A DNA stretch of 64,000 nucleotides from Pseudomonadota bacterium (GCA_018821785.1 JAHJLI010000123.1:1-64000); one strand, 5' to 3'; shown: positions 16,554 to 27,167, counted from the stretch's first letter. Program-made: numbers and translations. Notes: generated from the sequence alone by a model not told the origin.

Positions 16554-17621
16554 TCAGAGAGGCAGGATAAACCAGACATGGGTGTCGTCCGGGCTACTTT
16601 CAGCACCGATCGACCCGCCGTGGGCCTCGATCAGTTCCTTGGTGATGGCAAGACCAATCCCTGCGCCTCCCGCATCGCGCGACCGTGAACGGTCGGCCCG
16701 AAAGAAGCGTTCGAAGATAAAGGGCAGGTCGCCTGGGGCAATACCGGTTCCGCTGTTATGGAAATTGACCTTGAGCCCTCCCTGCACCCGGCTTATGGCA
16801 ACCTCGACCCGGCCGTTCTCGGGCGTGTACTTGCAGCAGTTGTCGAGAAGATTCTGCATGGCCTGGAGGAGCTTGTCGCGATCGGCCGAGACCCGTGCCT
16901 GGTCGTCCTGGCAGGTGGTCGAAACCCTGATCCCCTTTTTCTGGAAATTGAGGCGGTGCAGTTCTACCATCTGGTTGACGAGATCTGCCAGGACAATATC
17001 TTCACGTTTAAGATACGCCTTGGCAGCATCGGCCCGGGCAAGCTGCTGCAGGTTGTCGACCAGATGGACCAGACGGAGGTTCTCCTGCTGCAGCATCCGC
17101 AGGGTCTCAGGCGTTGGAGGAATCACCCCGTCGTTTAAGGCCTCAAGATAGCCGCGCAGATTGGTAAGCGGTGTGCGCAGTTCGTGGGCGACATCTGCCA
17201 CCATGGTCTTGCGCAGCTGTTCGATCTTGCCGAGTCGATCTGCCATATTGTTGAAGGCGATGCCAAGCTGGCCAACCTCGTCGCTGGTAGTGATCTCGGC
17301 CCGCAGGGAAAAATTGCCGGCGGCCATTGCCTTGGTGATGGAGGTCATCTGCGAAAGAGGCCGGAGAACCCTGCGGGTGAGAAGAAAACTGAGGATAAAA
17401 GCCAGGCCCAGGGCGGCCAGGCTGGCCCACACCAGGTATTGATGGATGGAGGTCAGGAACATCTGGTGGATGTCATTGGGAGAGACATCGTAGATTTTCA
17501 TGAGCTCCATGAAATACTTGGCAGCAAGCTTATCGACCGCCAGCCAGACAACCAAAAAAATGACGCCGATCACCGGCAGGATGTTGGTCAGGAGCAGTTT
17601 CCAGAGCAGGCGGTTCCTCAT
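16554..17621 (-). CDS. membrane sensor histidine kinase (BaeS-like)
   Basis: This 355-residue kinase has transmembrane helices near residues 8-28 and 58-80, a short periplasmic loop of about 30 residues, and HAMP (TRRVLRPLSQMTSITKAMA). The phospho-acceptor helix has VADVAHELRTPLTNLRGYLEA. The ATPase domain contains DNCCKYTPEN (N box) and DAGGAGIGLA. The start at 17621 was chosen over an upstream in-frame ATG at 17738 because that longer form would run through the regulator gene; a GAGGAG site precedes it. It is coupled to the regulator gene, whose stop is 4 bases away. The small sensing loop suggests an envelope or membrane signal. Confidence 0.92.
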   Translation of the reverse strand: MRNRLLWKLLLTNILPVIGVIFLVVWLAVDKLAAKYFMELMKIYDVSPNDIHQMFLTSIHQYLVWASLAALGLAFILSFLLTRRVLRPLSQMTSITKAMAAGNFSLRAEITTSDEVGQLGIAFNNMADRLGKIEQLRKTMVADVAHELRTPLTNLRGYLEALNDGVIPPTPETLRMLQQENLRLVHLVDNLQQLARADAAKAYLKREDIVLADLVNQMVELHRLNFQKKGIRVSTTCQDDQARVSADRDKLLQAMQNLLDNCCKYTPENGRVEVAISRVQGGLKVNFHNSGTGIAPGDLPFIFERFFRADRSRSRDAGGAGIGLAITKELIEAHGGSIGAESSPDDTHVWFILPL

Positions 17622-17625
17622 TCTC

Positions 17626-18330
17626 TCACTCCTCGCTTGGTTCGGCGAAACGGTAACCGAAACCGCGGACGGTAAGGATACGTTGCGGATCGGCGGGATC
17701 GTCCTCGATCTTTTGCCGGAGTTTACCGATATGGACATCGATGACTCGGTCGATCACCGTCTCGCCATGGTCGTAAAAGCGCTCCAGTAATTCGTTTCTT
17801 GAGAACACCCGTCCCGGCGCAGACATCAGGGCTTGGAGCAGCTTGTATTCGGAAGAGGTAAGGTTGACCGGTGTCCCGTCGACGCTCACCTTGTGTTTCT
17901 CCAGATTGAGGACAAGGCCACCGTGCAGCAGGATCTGCTTTTCCCGTGGCGGTCCGGGTTGCACTCGGCGGAGTATCGCCTTGACGCGTTCCACCAGCTC
18001 GCGAGGGCTGAAGGGTTTGACCACATAATCGTCGGCCCCGATGGAAAGGCCCATCACCCGATCAATCTCCTCCTCGCGGGCGGTCAGCATGAGAATCGGC
18101 ACGTCGGAAAATTTACGCAATTGCCGGCAGACCTCCCAGCCGTCGACCTTGGGCAGCATCACATCAAGGATGACGAAACCAGGTTCCAGGAGGCGTGCCT
18201 GGCGCAGCGCCTCCTCACCGTCGTAGGCGGCAATGGTGGTGAAGCCTTCGCGCGCAAGATAGGTTGCCACCAACTTCGAGGTGTTCTGGTCGTCTTCGAC
18301 AATGAGGATGGGGCTGGCCAGAATCGACAT
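17626..18330 (-). CDS. OmpR-family response regulator
   Basis: This 234-residue regulator has a receiver domain (VEDDQNT acidic pair, phospho-acceptor Asp in FVILDVMLPKVDG, KPF lysine). Its winged-helix DNA-binding domain has LTSSEYKLLQALMSAPGRVF, then DRVIDVHIGKLRQKIEDDP, and a terminal RGFGYRF. The ATG at 18330 is preceded by AGGAGA. It forms an operon with the kinase directly downstream. The 11-bp repeats ahead of msrAB are its likely binding sites. Confidence 0.94.
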   Translation of the reverse strand: MSILASPILIVEDDQNTSKLVATYLAREGFTTIAAYDGEEALRQARLLEPGFVILDVMLPKVDGWEVCRQLRKFSDVPILMLTAREEEIDRVMGLSIGADDYVVKPFSPRELVERVKAILRRVQPGPPREKQILLHGGLVLNLEKHKVSVDGTPVNLTSSEYKLLQALMSAPGRVFSRNELLERFYDHGETVIDRVIDVHIGKLRQKIEDDPADPQRILTVRGFGYRFAEPSEE

Positions 18331-18578
18331 GGGAAATTCTCCTTGGGGCGCAAGCAACGAGCTCCTGTAACCGTGAGATGATGTTGCAACTCATGTTTCC
18401 TTGATCTATACCATGCCTGCAAGATAAACGACTGAGAATATCAGTCAACCCGATTCCTGGGTAAAAATATCATCGCATCGGTTGGTATCCTGCATTACTC
18501 TTGTATCAGTCAAGTGGCCAGCCCCGATAGGGGTAAGATTAAAAAATTCCCGTTCATCGGGCATATGGAGTAATAGCG

Positions 18579-19598
18579 ATGATTCTCTACGACCCTCGTA
18601 TTCCGGCAAGCCTTATCGAGTTCGGCATCCAAATTCCTGTGAGGGACAGTCGTTCCATCAAGACCCTGCAGGCGCTTCTCGACGATGACAAGTTGAAATC
18701 CCTGCAGAAACATTGGCATATCGACCGCATTGTCGAGACGCTGACCCGGGAGGATCTGCTGCGGGTCCATTCGGCCGAGTTTGTGGACCGTCTGTATTCG
18801 ACAGCTCTTGAGCAGGAGATTATTTCTACTTTTGAATTGATCGATGCTGAAGGCAAATATTACCGGTATGCCCCGGAAACTGCCACCCGGCCACTCACCG
18901 ATCTTTTCGAGCGTATTCTCGTAAAAGATGCCGGAACTGTTCAAGCCGCGCGACTTGCTTTGCAGCATGGGTTTTGCTTTTCCTTTACCGGTGGTGCCCA
19001 TCACGCCCAGCATGGTTTTGGCAATGGTTTCTGTCTGATTAACGATATCGTCATAGCCTGCCGTAAGCTGCAGTTCGAAAAGCAGGTTGAACGAGCCTGG
19101 ATCATTGATGTCGATGCCCACAAAGGCGATGGCACCGCAGCTCTCACTACAGGCGACGATTCCATCCGGACCCTGAGCATTCATATGGCAAGCGGCTGGC
19201 CACTCGATGGCCCTGTGCTGCTTGCCGACGGCCAAGCCAATCCGTCCTTTGTTCCGAGCGATATTGATATCCCCATCGAAAGTGGCGAAGAGCCGTATTA
19301 TCTGGAAAGGCTTCGAACCGGTCTTCAGCAACTGGAGGAGGGAGGTGCGGCCGATCTGGCCATCGTTGTCTGCGGGGCCGATCCCTATGAAGAAGATGAG
19401 TTGCCCTCGGCGGCTCTTCTCAAGCTTTCTCTGGAGCAGATGATGGCGCGCGATCGGATGATCTATAGCTGGTTGCAAGAGCGCAAGATTCCCGCCGTTT
19501 TCCTGATGGCCGGCGGATACGGCGACGAGGTCTGGAGGGTGTATGCCCAGTTTTTACTCTGGGTAATGCACCAGCGCTATGGCCATATCATCGGGTAA
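18579..19598 (+). CDS. histone-deacetylase-fold amidohydrolase (HDAC/acetoin utilisation family)
   Basis: This 339-residue protein of the arginase/deacetylase superfamily has the tandem His motif as GGAHHAQHGFGNGFCLIND. Zinc ligands are in IIDVDAHKGDGTA (Asp, His) and in CGADPYEED (Asp), and the terminal GGYGDEVWR loop is present. Bacterial members deacetylate small polyamines or proteins. The substrate is not evident. It is transcribed away from the two-component operon, with about 250 bases between them. A GGAG site precedes the ATG. Confidence 0.9.
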   Translation: MILYDPRIPASLIEFGIQIPVRDSRSIKTLQALLDDDKLKSLQKHWHIDRIVETLTREDLLRVHSAEFVDRLYSTALEQEIISTFELIDAEGKYYRYAPETATRPLTDLFERILVKDAGTVQAARLALQHGFCFSFTGGAHHAQHGFGNGFCLINDIVIACRKLQFEKQVERAWIIDVDAHKGDGTAALTTGDDSIRTLSIHMASGWPLDGPVLLADGQANPSFVPSDIDIPIESGEEPYYLERLRTGLQQLEEGGAADLAIVVCGADPYEEDELPSAALLKLSLEQMMARDRMIYSWLQERKIPAVFLMAGGYGDEVWRVYAQFLLWVMHQRYGHIIG

Positions 19599-19659
19599 AA
19601 AGCCTTCGGTTGCGGGTAAATCTCTGTAGCTGTTTTTGCCAAAAAAACGATCCTGACGT

Positions 19660-19738
19660 TTGTATACAGATCCTGTTTCCCCGGGAGTTCGTTATAGCAT
19701 TTTATAACAATTTCTTGTCTTGCGAAAATCTCAAGAAA
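19660..19738. promoter_or_regulatory. cluster of inverted repeats upstream of the acyl-CoA carboxylase genes
   Basis: Three elements sit in the 236-base gap before the carboxylase beta gene. TTGTATACAG lies at 19660-19669, close to the core of the AOR operator. GTTATA-N6-TATAAC lies at 19691-19708, and TTTCTTG-N14-CAAGAAA at 19711-19738. They are probable regulator sites; no promoter could be placed firmly. Confidence 0.35.
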
Positions 19739-19834
19739 AAGATAGCGTTTGTCTTCCTCAAATTGTTCAGAGAGGATCATTCATACACCTTCTCGGTGTT
19801 GGAATGACAAATTAAAAATGACAAGGAGATGTCC

Positions 19835-21388
19835 ATGGTTGAAATCATGCACAGCAATATCCTGGAACTTTTCGAACTTCGCGAACATGCCCTGGCCGGT
19901 GGCGGGGAAAAGCGCGTCGAGGTCCAGCATCAACGCGGGAAACTGACGGCACGTGAGCGAATTCACCTGCTCCTCGATGAGGGATCATTCGAGGAAATCG
20001 ATATCCTGAAAGTCGGCAGGAGTGAGACGGCCGACAGCCGCGAAGAACATCCCGGCGACGGGGTCATCACCGGGCATGGCAAGATCAGCGGCCGGGAAGT
20101 TTTCGTTTTCAGCCAGGATTTCACGGTTATCGGCGGTTCGCTCGGCGAGGGCCATTCCCAGAAGATCTGCAAGATCATGGATCTCGCTCGGCAGGTCGGG
20201 TCGCCGATCATCGGTCTCAACGACTCGGGCGGTGCCCGGATTCAGGAAGGTGTCGATGCCCTTGCCGCCTATGGTGAAATCTTTCAGCGCAATGTTCATG
20301 CCAGTGGGGTAATCCCGCAGATATCCTGCATCATGGGACCCTGCGCCGGCGGAGCGGTGTACAGTCCGTCGATGACTGATTTCGTCTTTATGGTTGATCA
20401 GACTTCACACATGTTTGTTACCGGACCCAATGTGGTCAAGACCGTCATCCATAAGGATATCACTTCCGAGGAATTGGGCGGGGCGACGGTACATGCCAAG
20501 AAGAGCGGTGTTGCCCAGTTCGTTTACCCTAATGATATCCTGTGCCTGCGGGCGGTGCGGCAACTCATCAATTACCTGCCTTCGAATAATAAACAGAAGG
20601 CGCCGATCCTCGATCTCAATGATCCTCCGGACCGTACCGACCCGGCCCTCGATTACCTGGTGCCGCCCAATCCCAACCAGAGTTACGACATGAAGGTGCT
20701 CATCTACTCCATCCTCGACGGGGCGGAGTTTCTGGAAGTTCAGCCGCAATTCGCCAACAATATCATCTGTGGGCTTGGCCGTCTCGGTGGTCAGACTATT
20801 GGCCTGGTAGCCAATCAACCGGCGGTTTTGGCCGGGGCGCTTGACAACAACGCCTCGGTCAAGGCGGCCCGTTTTGTCCGGTTTTGTGATGCCTTCAACA
20901 TCCCGCTTATCTGCTTGGTCGATGTGCCCGGTTTTATGCCGGGACCGGAGCAGGAGCACGGCGGCATCATCCGCCATGGCGCCAAACTGCTTTATGCCTT
21001 CACCGAGGCAACGGTGCCCCGCATCACGGTCATTGTCCGCAAGGCGTACGGCGGCGCCTATGTGGTCATGAACTCCAAGCATATCCATTGTGATATCAAC
21101 TACGCCTGGCCGACTGCGGAGATCGCGGTGATGGGCCCGCGCGGCGCCACCGAGGTCATTCATCGCCGGGATATAGAAAAAGCTGCCGATCCGGAGACCA
21201 TGCTGAGTGAAAAGATGGAGAGCTACCGCAAGCATTTCATGAACCCCTTTGTCGCGGCCAAACGGGGCTATATTGATGACGTTATCTTTCCCAATACGAC
21301 TCGACATCGGCTCATCCGCACTCTGCAGTTTCTCGAGAGTAAAAAGAGCAGTCGTCCTGATCGTAAACACGGCAATATTCCATTGTGA
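19835..21388 (+). CDS. pccB: acyl-CoA carboxylase beta chain (propionyl-CoA carboxylase type)
   Basis: This 517-residue carboxyltransferase moves carboxyl from biotin to acyl-CoA. Family landmarks run throughout: [34 protein letters not shown], the acyl-CoA oxyanion loop [11 protein letters not shown], the second oxyanion region [11 protein letters not shown], and the terminal RKHGNIPL shared with propionyl-CoA carboxylases. The second of two ATGs (19835) is preferred because AAGGAG lies 6 bases before it. It is followed after 8 bases by the biotin-bearing alpha chain. Together they would convert propionyl-CoA to methylmalonyl-CoA, or the reverse; substrate choice is inferred. Confidence 0.92.
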   Translation: MVEIMHSNILELFELREHALAGGGEKRVEVQHQRGKLTARERIHLLLDEGSFEEIDILKVGRSETADSREEHPGDGVITGHGKISGREVFVFSQDFTVIGGSLGEGHSQKICKIMDLARQVGSPIIGLNDSGGARIQEGVDALAAYGEIFQRNVHASGVIPQISCIMGPCAGGAVYSPSMTDFVFMVDQTSHMFVTGPNVVKTVIHKDITSEELGGATVHAKKSGVAQFVYPNDILCLRAVRQLINYLPSNNKQKAPILDLNDPPDRTDPALDYLVPPNPNQSYDMKVLIYSILDGAEFLEVQPQFANNIICGLGRLGGQTIGLVANQPAVLAGALDNNASVKAARFVRFCDAFNIPLICLVDVPGFMPGPEQEHGGIIRHGAKLLYAFTEATVPRITVIVRKAYGGAYVVMNSKHIHCDINYAWPTAEIAVMGPRGATEVIHRRDIEKAADPETMLSEKMESYRKHFMNPFVAAKRGYIDDVIFPNTTRHRLIRTLQFLESKKSSRPDRKHGNIPL

Positions 21389-21396
21389 GGCCCCCT

Positions 21397-23412
21397 ATGT
21401 TCGAAAAAATTCTGATTGCCAATCGCGGAGAGATTGCCGTCCGAGTGATCCGCACCTGCAAGGCCATGGGCATTGGCACTGTGGCGGTTTATTCGGAACC
21501 CGATTTTCGCAGCATCCACGTCAGTCAGGCCGACGAGGCGGTGCTGGTGGGCGGTGCCCGCCCGACTGAGTCATATCTCATTATCGACAAGATAATCGAG
21601 GCGGCTCTTGCCACAGGTTGCCAGGCGATTCACCCCGGATACGGCTTTCTTTCTGAAAATCCGCTTTTTGCCGGAAAGGTGGTGGACGCCGGTCTGACCT
21701 TTATAGGCCCACCGGCGGCAGTGATTGCTGCTATGGGAGATAAGATTGCTGCCAAAAAACTGGCGATTAATGCCTCAGTGCCGACGGTCCCCGGCCACAG
21801 CGAGCCGGTGGTAAGCCTGGCCGAGGCCCAGGCGGCTGCGGCCGAAGTCGGCTATCCTGTCCTTCTCAAACCCGCGGCCGGTGGCGGCGGCAAGGGAATG
21901 CGTATTGTCGACAGGGCCGAAGAGATGGCCTCGGCACTGCAAACCTGTCAGCAGGAGACCCGGAAATCCTTTGGCGATGCCCGGATCTTTGTCGAGCGCT
22001 TTATCCGTAAACCGAGGCATATCGAGATCCAGATCATTGCCGATCAGCATGGGCATGTGGTTCATCTCGGCGAACGGGAATGTTCCATTCAGAGACGCTA
22101 TCAGAAGATTATCGAGGAGTCGCCGTCCTGCGCCCTCGACCCGATCCTGCGGGAGAGGATAGGCAACCTCGCATGCGAACTGGCGAAAAAGGCCGGCTAT
22201 GTGAATGCCGGAACTGTGGAGTTCATCCTCGATGAACAGGGCGAATTCTTTTTCCTCGAGATGAACACCCGCCTTCAGGTAGAGCATCCGGTGACCGAAC
22301 TGGTCAACGGTCTTGATCTGGTCGAACTGCAGCTGCGCATTGCCGCCGGTGAGGTCCTGCCTTTTACGCAAGAGCAGGTGGCTCTTAAGGGCTGGTCGAT
22401 GGAGGTACGGGTTTGCGCCGAGGATTCGGGGCGGGGCTTTGTTCCATCGGTCGGTTTGATCACCCGTTATGCCGCACCCCGGGGAACACATATTCGCGTC
22501 GATTCCGGGGTCGACGCCGGAAGCACCGTCAGTGTTTTCTACGATCCGTTGTTGGCCAAGGTCATCACATGGGGGGAAACTCGTGAGGAAGCACGCAGGC
22601 GGATGGTCCAAGCCTTGAATGGATATCATATTGAAGGAGTCCTGACCAATATCGATTTTGCCAATCAGGTGCTCACCCACCCGGTCTTCATCCGCGGTGA
22701 ACTCTCGACCGATTTTATACCAACCTATCTTCTTGGGGTCGAAGCAGCAGGAAATAAACCTCCGGTCGAAGTGCTCCATGCCATGGCCCTGGCTACTACC
22801 CTCATCTATCATCTCCGCGAAAACCTGGTACAACACTCACTGTTGCCGTTGAAATCGCGGGTAGGTGTCGGCTCACAGCACCAGGGGCCGAATGAATATG
22901 TTACAAAGAGTGAAGAGGATATTTTCCCGATCCGTCTGGAAAACTGTGGTTCCGGCCTACAGTGGCAAATCCTGGTTGATACGGTGGATTATCGGGTGGT
23001 CACCCCTCCGCTGGAGTTTTATCGCCGTCGACTGAGGCTTAATATCAACGGGGAAGACGCCTTTTTTCGCCTCACCTACAGCGGTAATTTTATCGAGGCG
23101 GCGTTCTGCGGGGTCATCCGCACCTTTGAAATCTACAATCCCCGAGAATGGCAGGTGGCCCGTTTTATGCCGCCGCCGGTGGTCACCGTCGATGCTAACA
23201 TCCTCGACTGTCCAATGCCCGGATTGGTGGTCGATGTGAAAGTCAAGGCTGGAGAACGGGTCTTCCGCGGCCAGGAGCTGGTTATTCTCGAGTCGATGAA
23301 GATGGAAAGCGCGGTTTCCGCTCCAGGTGACGGAGTGGTGGAATTGGTGTGCATAAAGCCGGGAGATGCCGTCGAGACAGGGTCAGTACTCATTCACTTC
23401 AAGAAGGATTGA
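21397..23412 (+). CDS. pccA: acyl-CoA carboxylase alpha chain (biotin carboxylase plus biotin carrier)
   Basis: This 671-residue protein carries a biotin carboxylase domain. It starts with the typical MFEKILIANRGEIAVRVIRT, has the ATP-binding loop KPAAGGGGKGMRIV, the ERECSIQRRYQKIIEE block and NTRLQVEHPVTE. A less conserved linker follows, then a C-terminal biotinyl domain with ESMKMES, in which Lys635 takes biotin. The ATG at 21397 gives the conserved N-terminus; a GTG at 21385 overlaps the preceding stop. It charges its own biotin with bicarbonate and hands it to the beta chain encoded just upstream. Confidence 0.94.
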   Translation: MFEKILIANRGEIAVRVIRTCKAMGIGTVAVYSEPDFRSIHVSQADEAVLVGGARPTESYLIIDKIIEAALATGCQAIHPGYGFLSENPLFAGKVVDAGLTFIGPPAAVIAAMGDKIAAKKLAINASVPTVPGHSEPVVSLAEAQAAAAEVGYPVLLKPAAGGGGKGMRIVDRAEEMASALQTCQQETRKSFGDARIFVERFIRKPRHIEIQIIADQHGHVVHLGERECSIQRRYQKIIEESPSCALDPILRERIGNLACELAKKAGYVNAGTVEFILDEQGEFFFLEMNTRLQVEHPVTELVNGLDLVELQLRIAAGEVLPFTQEQVALKGWSMEVRVCAEDSGRGFVPSVGLITRYAAPRGTHIRVDSGVDAGSTVSVFYDPLLAKVITWGETREEARRRMVQALNGYHIEGVLTNIDFANQVLTHPVFIRGELSTDFIPTYLLGVEAAGNKPPVEVLHAMALATTLIYHLRENLVQHSLLPLKSRVGVGSQHQGPNEYVTKSEEDIFPIRLENCGSGLQWQILVDTVDYRVVTPPLEFYRRRLRLNINGEDAFFRLTYSGNFIEAAFCGVIRTFEIYNPREWQVARFMPPPVVTVDANILDCPMPGLVVDVKVKAGERVFRGQELVILESMKMESAVSAPGDGVVELVCIKPGDAVETGSVLIHFKKD

Positions 23413-23526
23413 AAACTGAAACAGGCAGAACAGGGATGTTGATCTGCACTGCAAAGACCCGCGAGCGCCGATGTGGTTAGCGATGATGACGAGGGAGAGG
23501 GGTGATGGAACTGGTTGAAGTATACC

Positions 23527-24495
23527 TTATCCCGACACTGAAAGCAGGGTTTTGATATCCTCGATCTTCTCCTGGGCCCCGATATAACCCTCTTCGATGG
23601 CATGGGCGACCTGATCGAAGTTCATCATCTTCATTTCCCCGAGGCGCGGCTGGATCAGAATATCAGGGCGATCGACAGCCAGATTGATCCGGGTGATGCG
23701 CTCCTGCATGATGGCAATCGAGGTTATTACCGTCTCGATGATATCCGGGGTCGCCGCCTCGCGTCGCAGGAGCTCACTGGTTTTATGTTTGAAACTATTC
23801 CCGGCGCTCTCATAAAAGTCAGCCATCTTTTTGATCAGTTCATTGCCGGTGTCATGGTTTTTTTCGGTTTCCTCGGGCCGCAGGTCAATGAGTTTAACAG
23901 GGTCATTCTGGTCATGTGCATGCCTGGAGCGGGAAACGATCCGGCTGTTGAGATCGACGGCAATGACAATCCCTGCGCCCATCGCCCTGGCTACCCCCAC
24001 CGGAACCGGATCAACAAGTCCGCCATCTACCAGCCAGCGATCTTCGACCCGCACCGGCGCAAAAAGCCCCGGATATGACATGGTGGCTCGCAGGCCCTCG
24101 ATGATATTGCCGGACTTGATTACTACCTTTTCGCCCCTTTCGAGATCGGTTGCCACCATCACCAGCGGAATGGCAAGTTCTTCAAAGGTCTTAGCCGATG
24201 TATGCATCGAGAAAAGCTGCTGCACCCGCTTTGACCCATTCAGCAGACCGGAGCGGGGAAACACCACGTCAAAATAGGAAAAAATCTTTTTGCCGTCCAT
24301 TCGCAGCAGGAACTCTTTCAGACTGCCCAGGCTGCCGCTGGCATAGAGCGCCCCGACATAGGCGCCGACACTGCAACCGGCGATAAAATCGATAGGGATT
24401 TTGGCCTCTTCCAGCGCTTCGATGATCCCAATATGCGCCCAGCCGCGGGATGCCCCGCTGCCCAGCACCAGGCCCACTGTTTTACGGGATGCCAT
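23527..24495 (-). CDS. patatin-like phospholipase (RssA-type)
   Basis: This 322-residue protein has the patatin catalytic layout: the oxyanion loop GSGASRGWAHIG, the serine elbow GCSVGAYVG, and the aspartate in VDGGLVDPVPV. The C-terminal third is helical and charged, as in RssA-type cytoplasmic members. It should hydrolyse acyl ester bonds in lipids, though the substrate is unknown. Two starts fit: ATG 24495 after CGGAGA, used here, and ATG 24531 after AGGTGG. It lies on the same strand as the helicase gene about 180 bases upstream, so it may be co-transcribed. Confidence 0.88.
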   Translation of the reverse strand: MASRKTVGLVLGSGASRGWAHIGIIEALEEAKIPIDFIAGCSVGAYVGALYASGSLGSLKEFLLRMDGKKIFSYFDVVFPRSGLLNGSKRVQQLFSMHTSAKTFEELAIPLVMVATDLERGEKVVIKSGNIIEGLRATMSYPGLFAPVRVEDRWLVDGGLVDPVPVGVARAMGAGIVIAVDLNSRIVSRSRHAHDQNDPVKLIDLRPEETEKNHDTGNELIKKMADFYESAGNSFKHKTSELLRREAATPDIIETVITSIAIMQERITRINLAVDRPDILIQPRLGEMKMMNFDQVAHAIEEGYIGAQEKIEDIKTLLSVSG

Positions 24496-24674
24496 GGAGT
24501 TGTTCTCCGTTATTATTTTCTTCCTTTCCATTACCGTTCCACCTATCATTACTCTATTCAAAACACCATTTCAACAACAGGTCCCCCGAGGCATTAAACT
24601 AGGGACACTACCCGTAATAATGGTCAATGGTTTTGTTCAGAAATATCGAGGGAGAGGGAGAGAGAAACTGTGCT

Positions 24675-27158
24675 TCAGGACTTGGGTGCTTTATGTCTCA
24701 GCCAGGCAAGGACATATTTTATTTCACCGTAAGTGTAGGATTCACCCACAGTCTCTTTGATTCTGCCGAGTTGTTTTTCTTCCAGGGGCAGGATGATATG
24801 TTCAAGCGATTGGCGTTTTTCCGGACTGATCAGACGGTCGATGGGGATTTCGCCAAGCTCCAGGCATTGGGCCAGATGACTTTCGATGGTAGTGAAGACA
24901 AACCCGCGTTTTTCAGCGATCTGGGGAATGGCCAAACCCTGGTTGAAAAGTTCGAGGGTGAGGAGCCTGGTCGCAATTTTAGGGCCTTTTGGGGTTTTGG
25001 GTTGGTCAGACTCTTTAAGGTCCTCGGGTTCCGTCACGGGCTTGGTGGGGAGGAAGACTTCCTTAATATCGTTTTTATCGCGGTATCCGGCAACCAGGGT
25101 CACCAGTTCCTCGCCGTATTTCTCTGCCAGTTTTTTCCCTATCCCTTTCAGCTTTGTCAGGGCCGGGAGAGTGTCGGGCAGGTTGACGGCGATCTGAATA
25201 AGGGTCTTTTGATGCAGAACCTGATAGTGGGGAACATTTTCTGCTTTCGCCTTCTGGCTTCGCCACTCTTTTAGAGCCAGAAAAAGTTCGGGATGGCCGA
25301 CATCGGCTTCCGAGTAGGTGGGCGTTTCTTTTTTCTCTCTTTTTGGTTTCGTGTCGATCTCGGCTGCGGAAATTGCTTTCAGGTATTCAGCCGAAGAAAA
25401 TCCCGACTGGCAACACCTTACCGCCGCAAGTTTGACGGCGGTTTCTTCCTGCAGCCATTTGCAAAGGTCTTTGGCTTTCTTGCGGATCTCCTTATTGTCG
25501 GTTTCAACAGTGAAGGAGCCAACCACTTCGCCTATTCCCGTTGCAAACTTTTCCTGAAAATACGCTGAGGCCTTCTGTAATCGCTCACAAATCGCTCCAT
25601 CTTCAGTCGGAGGGGTGAGATCGGTGAACATCCCCTGCAGCTGATTGCGAAAATTTGCGCCGACGCTGCAGATGTCGTTTACAGTCTGCGCCTGCAGGTC
25701 GCGGAGGTTGCCGGCACCCTGAATTCGCACCAGCTCCCCGCTGCGCTCAACCGTCGATATCAACCGAGCGAGAAGACTCTGCAGCCTTTGAAAATCAAAG
25801 CATTCAAGAAGAAGCCGCTGCTGGTAGCGGATTTTGGCCGCTCTCAGTTGCGCTGCGGACGGAGTATTTTCTCCGGCCTGTGCAACAAAGCGCAACACGG
25901 CGGCGTCGGTTCTTACCGCCCGTGCCGCAAGGGGCGAACTGAGGACGATGCCTTCGAGGGTTCGGCATCGGCTGAGTGCCACATACACCTGGCCGTGGGC
26001 AAAGGCGGCCTGGGCATCGATGATGGCCCGGTCAAAAGTCAGCCCCTGGCTTTTATGGATGGTGATGGCCCAGGCCAGCTTCAACGGGTACTGAATGAAG
26101 GCGCCGATCTTTTTTTCGCTGATTGCAAGAGTCTCTTCGTTGAGGGAATATTCGATATTCTCCCAGGTCGTTGGTTCGACCACTATTTCTTCTGCATCGT
26201 CCGAACATTGTATGAAGATTTTTTTACCTTCGATGCGGGTAATTTTGCCGATTTTGCCGTTAAAGAAACGTTTTTCCGGCGAGGGGTCGTTGCGGACAAA
26301 CATTACCTGAGCCGCTGTTTTCAGTTCGAGAGTCTCGGCCGTTGGATAGGAGTGTTCAGGGAACTCGCCTTCAATTTCAGCGGCGAAGCGGTGGGTTTTT
26401 TGTGAAAGACCGGCGAGCCTTGCATGGTTGATGGCGTCGGCGCTGCTGTTATGAGTGCAGAGGGTTATATACCCTTGGTTATCATGATCGATGAAACCTT
26501 CGACATGGCGACGGTTCAGCTCCTGCAGGGTGTCGCCCCCGAGTTTGTTGTCTCGCACCCGGTTGAGAAGATCAATGAATTTGTGGTCCGCCTGCCGATA
26601 GATATGTTGCAGTTCGATGGCGATCAGTTCGGTCCCTCGCAGAGCATTACTGCTGAAAAAATAGGGAGAATCGTAGTAGGGCTGCAACAGGCGCCACTCG
26701 GCGTCTTTGACCACAGGGGAGAGCTGATGCAGATCGCCGATAAGCAGCAGCTGCACCCCACCGAACGGCAGGTTGCTGCGACGGTGGCGGCGAAGAACGC
26801 TGTCCACCCCGTCCAGCAGATCGGCCCGCACCATACTTATTTCGTCGATCACCAGCAGGTCGAGGCTTTTAATGAGATTGATCTTATCCCGGCTGAATTT
26901 ATGGCGGTTTTCGCCCTCGCTGCCAGGCACGAACGGCCCGAAAGGCATTTGGAAAAAAGAGTGGAGCGTGACGCCGCCGGCATTTATCGCCGCCACCCCG
27001 GTGGGGGCGGTGACGATCATCCGCTTTGGGCTCTGCTTTTTGATCGTGTGCAGAAAGGTAGTCTTACCGGTCCCGGCCTTTCCTGTCAGGAAAATATTGC
27101 AGCCGGTGTCCCGGACAAATTCATCGGCCAGTTGCAGTAGAGGGTTATCATTATTCAT
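24675..27158 (-). CDS. Pif1/RecD-like helicase with HRDC and helix-turn-helix domains
   Basis: This 827-residue protein has an N-terminal SF1B helicase core: Walker A GKAGTGKTTF, then TAPTGVAAINAGG, the LLVIDEISMVRADLLD Walker B, and a late AITIHKSQGLTFDRA motif. A middle region of about 200 residues is less conserved. It is followed by an HRDC domain (LKGIGKKLAEKYGEELV) and a C-terminal helicase-associated HTH (IAEKRGFVFTTIESHLAQCL). Such proteins unwind DNA 5' to 3' in repair or replication restart. The gene follows the UPF0149/pRiA4b gene closely on the same strand. Confidence 0.92.
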   Translation of the reverse strand: MNNDNPLLQLADEFVRDTGCNIFLTGKAGTGKTTFLHTIKKQSPKRMIVTAPTGVAAINAGGVTLHSFFQMPFGPFVPGSEGENRHKFSRDKINLIKSLDLLVIDEISMVRADLLDGVDSVLRRHRRSNLPFGGVQLLLIGDLHQLSPVVKDAEWRLLQPYYDSPYFFSSNALRGTELIAIELQHIYRQADHKFIDLLNRVRDNKLGGDTLQELNRRHVEGFIDHDNQGYITLCTHNSSADAINHARLAGLSQKTHRFAAEIEGEFPEHSYPTAETLELKTAAQVMFVRNDPSPEKRFFNGKIGKITRIEGKKIFIQCSDDAEEIVVEPTTWENIEYSLNEETLAISEKKIGAFIQYPLKLAWAITIHKSQGLTFDRAIIDAQAAFAHGQVYVALSRCRTLEGIVLSSPLAARAVRTDAAVLRFVAQAGENTPSAAQLRAAKIRYQQRLLLECFDFQRLQSLLARLISTVERSGELVRIQGAGNLRDLQAQTVNDICSVGANFRNQLQGMFTDLTPPTEDGAICERLQKASAYFQEKFATGIGEVVGSFTVETDNKEIRKKAKDLCKWLQEETAVKLAAVRCCQSGFSSAEYLKAISAAEIDTKPKREKKETPTYSEADVGHPELFLALKEWRSQKAKAENVPHYQVLHQKTLIQIAVNLPDTLPALTKLKGIGKKLAEKYGEELVTLVAGYRDKNDIKEVFLPTKPVTEPEDLKESDQPKTPKGPKIATRLLTLELFNQGLAIPQIAEKRGFVFTTIESHLAQCLELGEIPIDRLISPEKRQSLEHIILPLEEKQLGRIKETVGESYTYGEIKYVLAWLRHKAPKS

Positions 27159-27167
27159 AAGCCCCGC

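Noticed and set aside
20405-21370. Long antisense frame over the carboxylase beta gene
   Set aside because: Mirror of a strongly conserved gene; its text shows no family motif.
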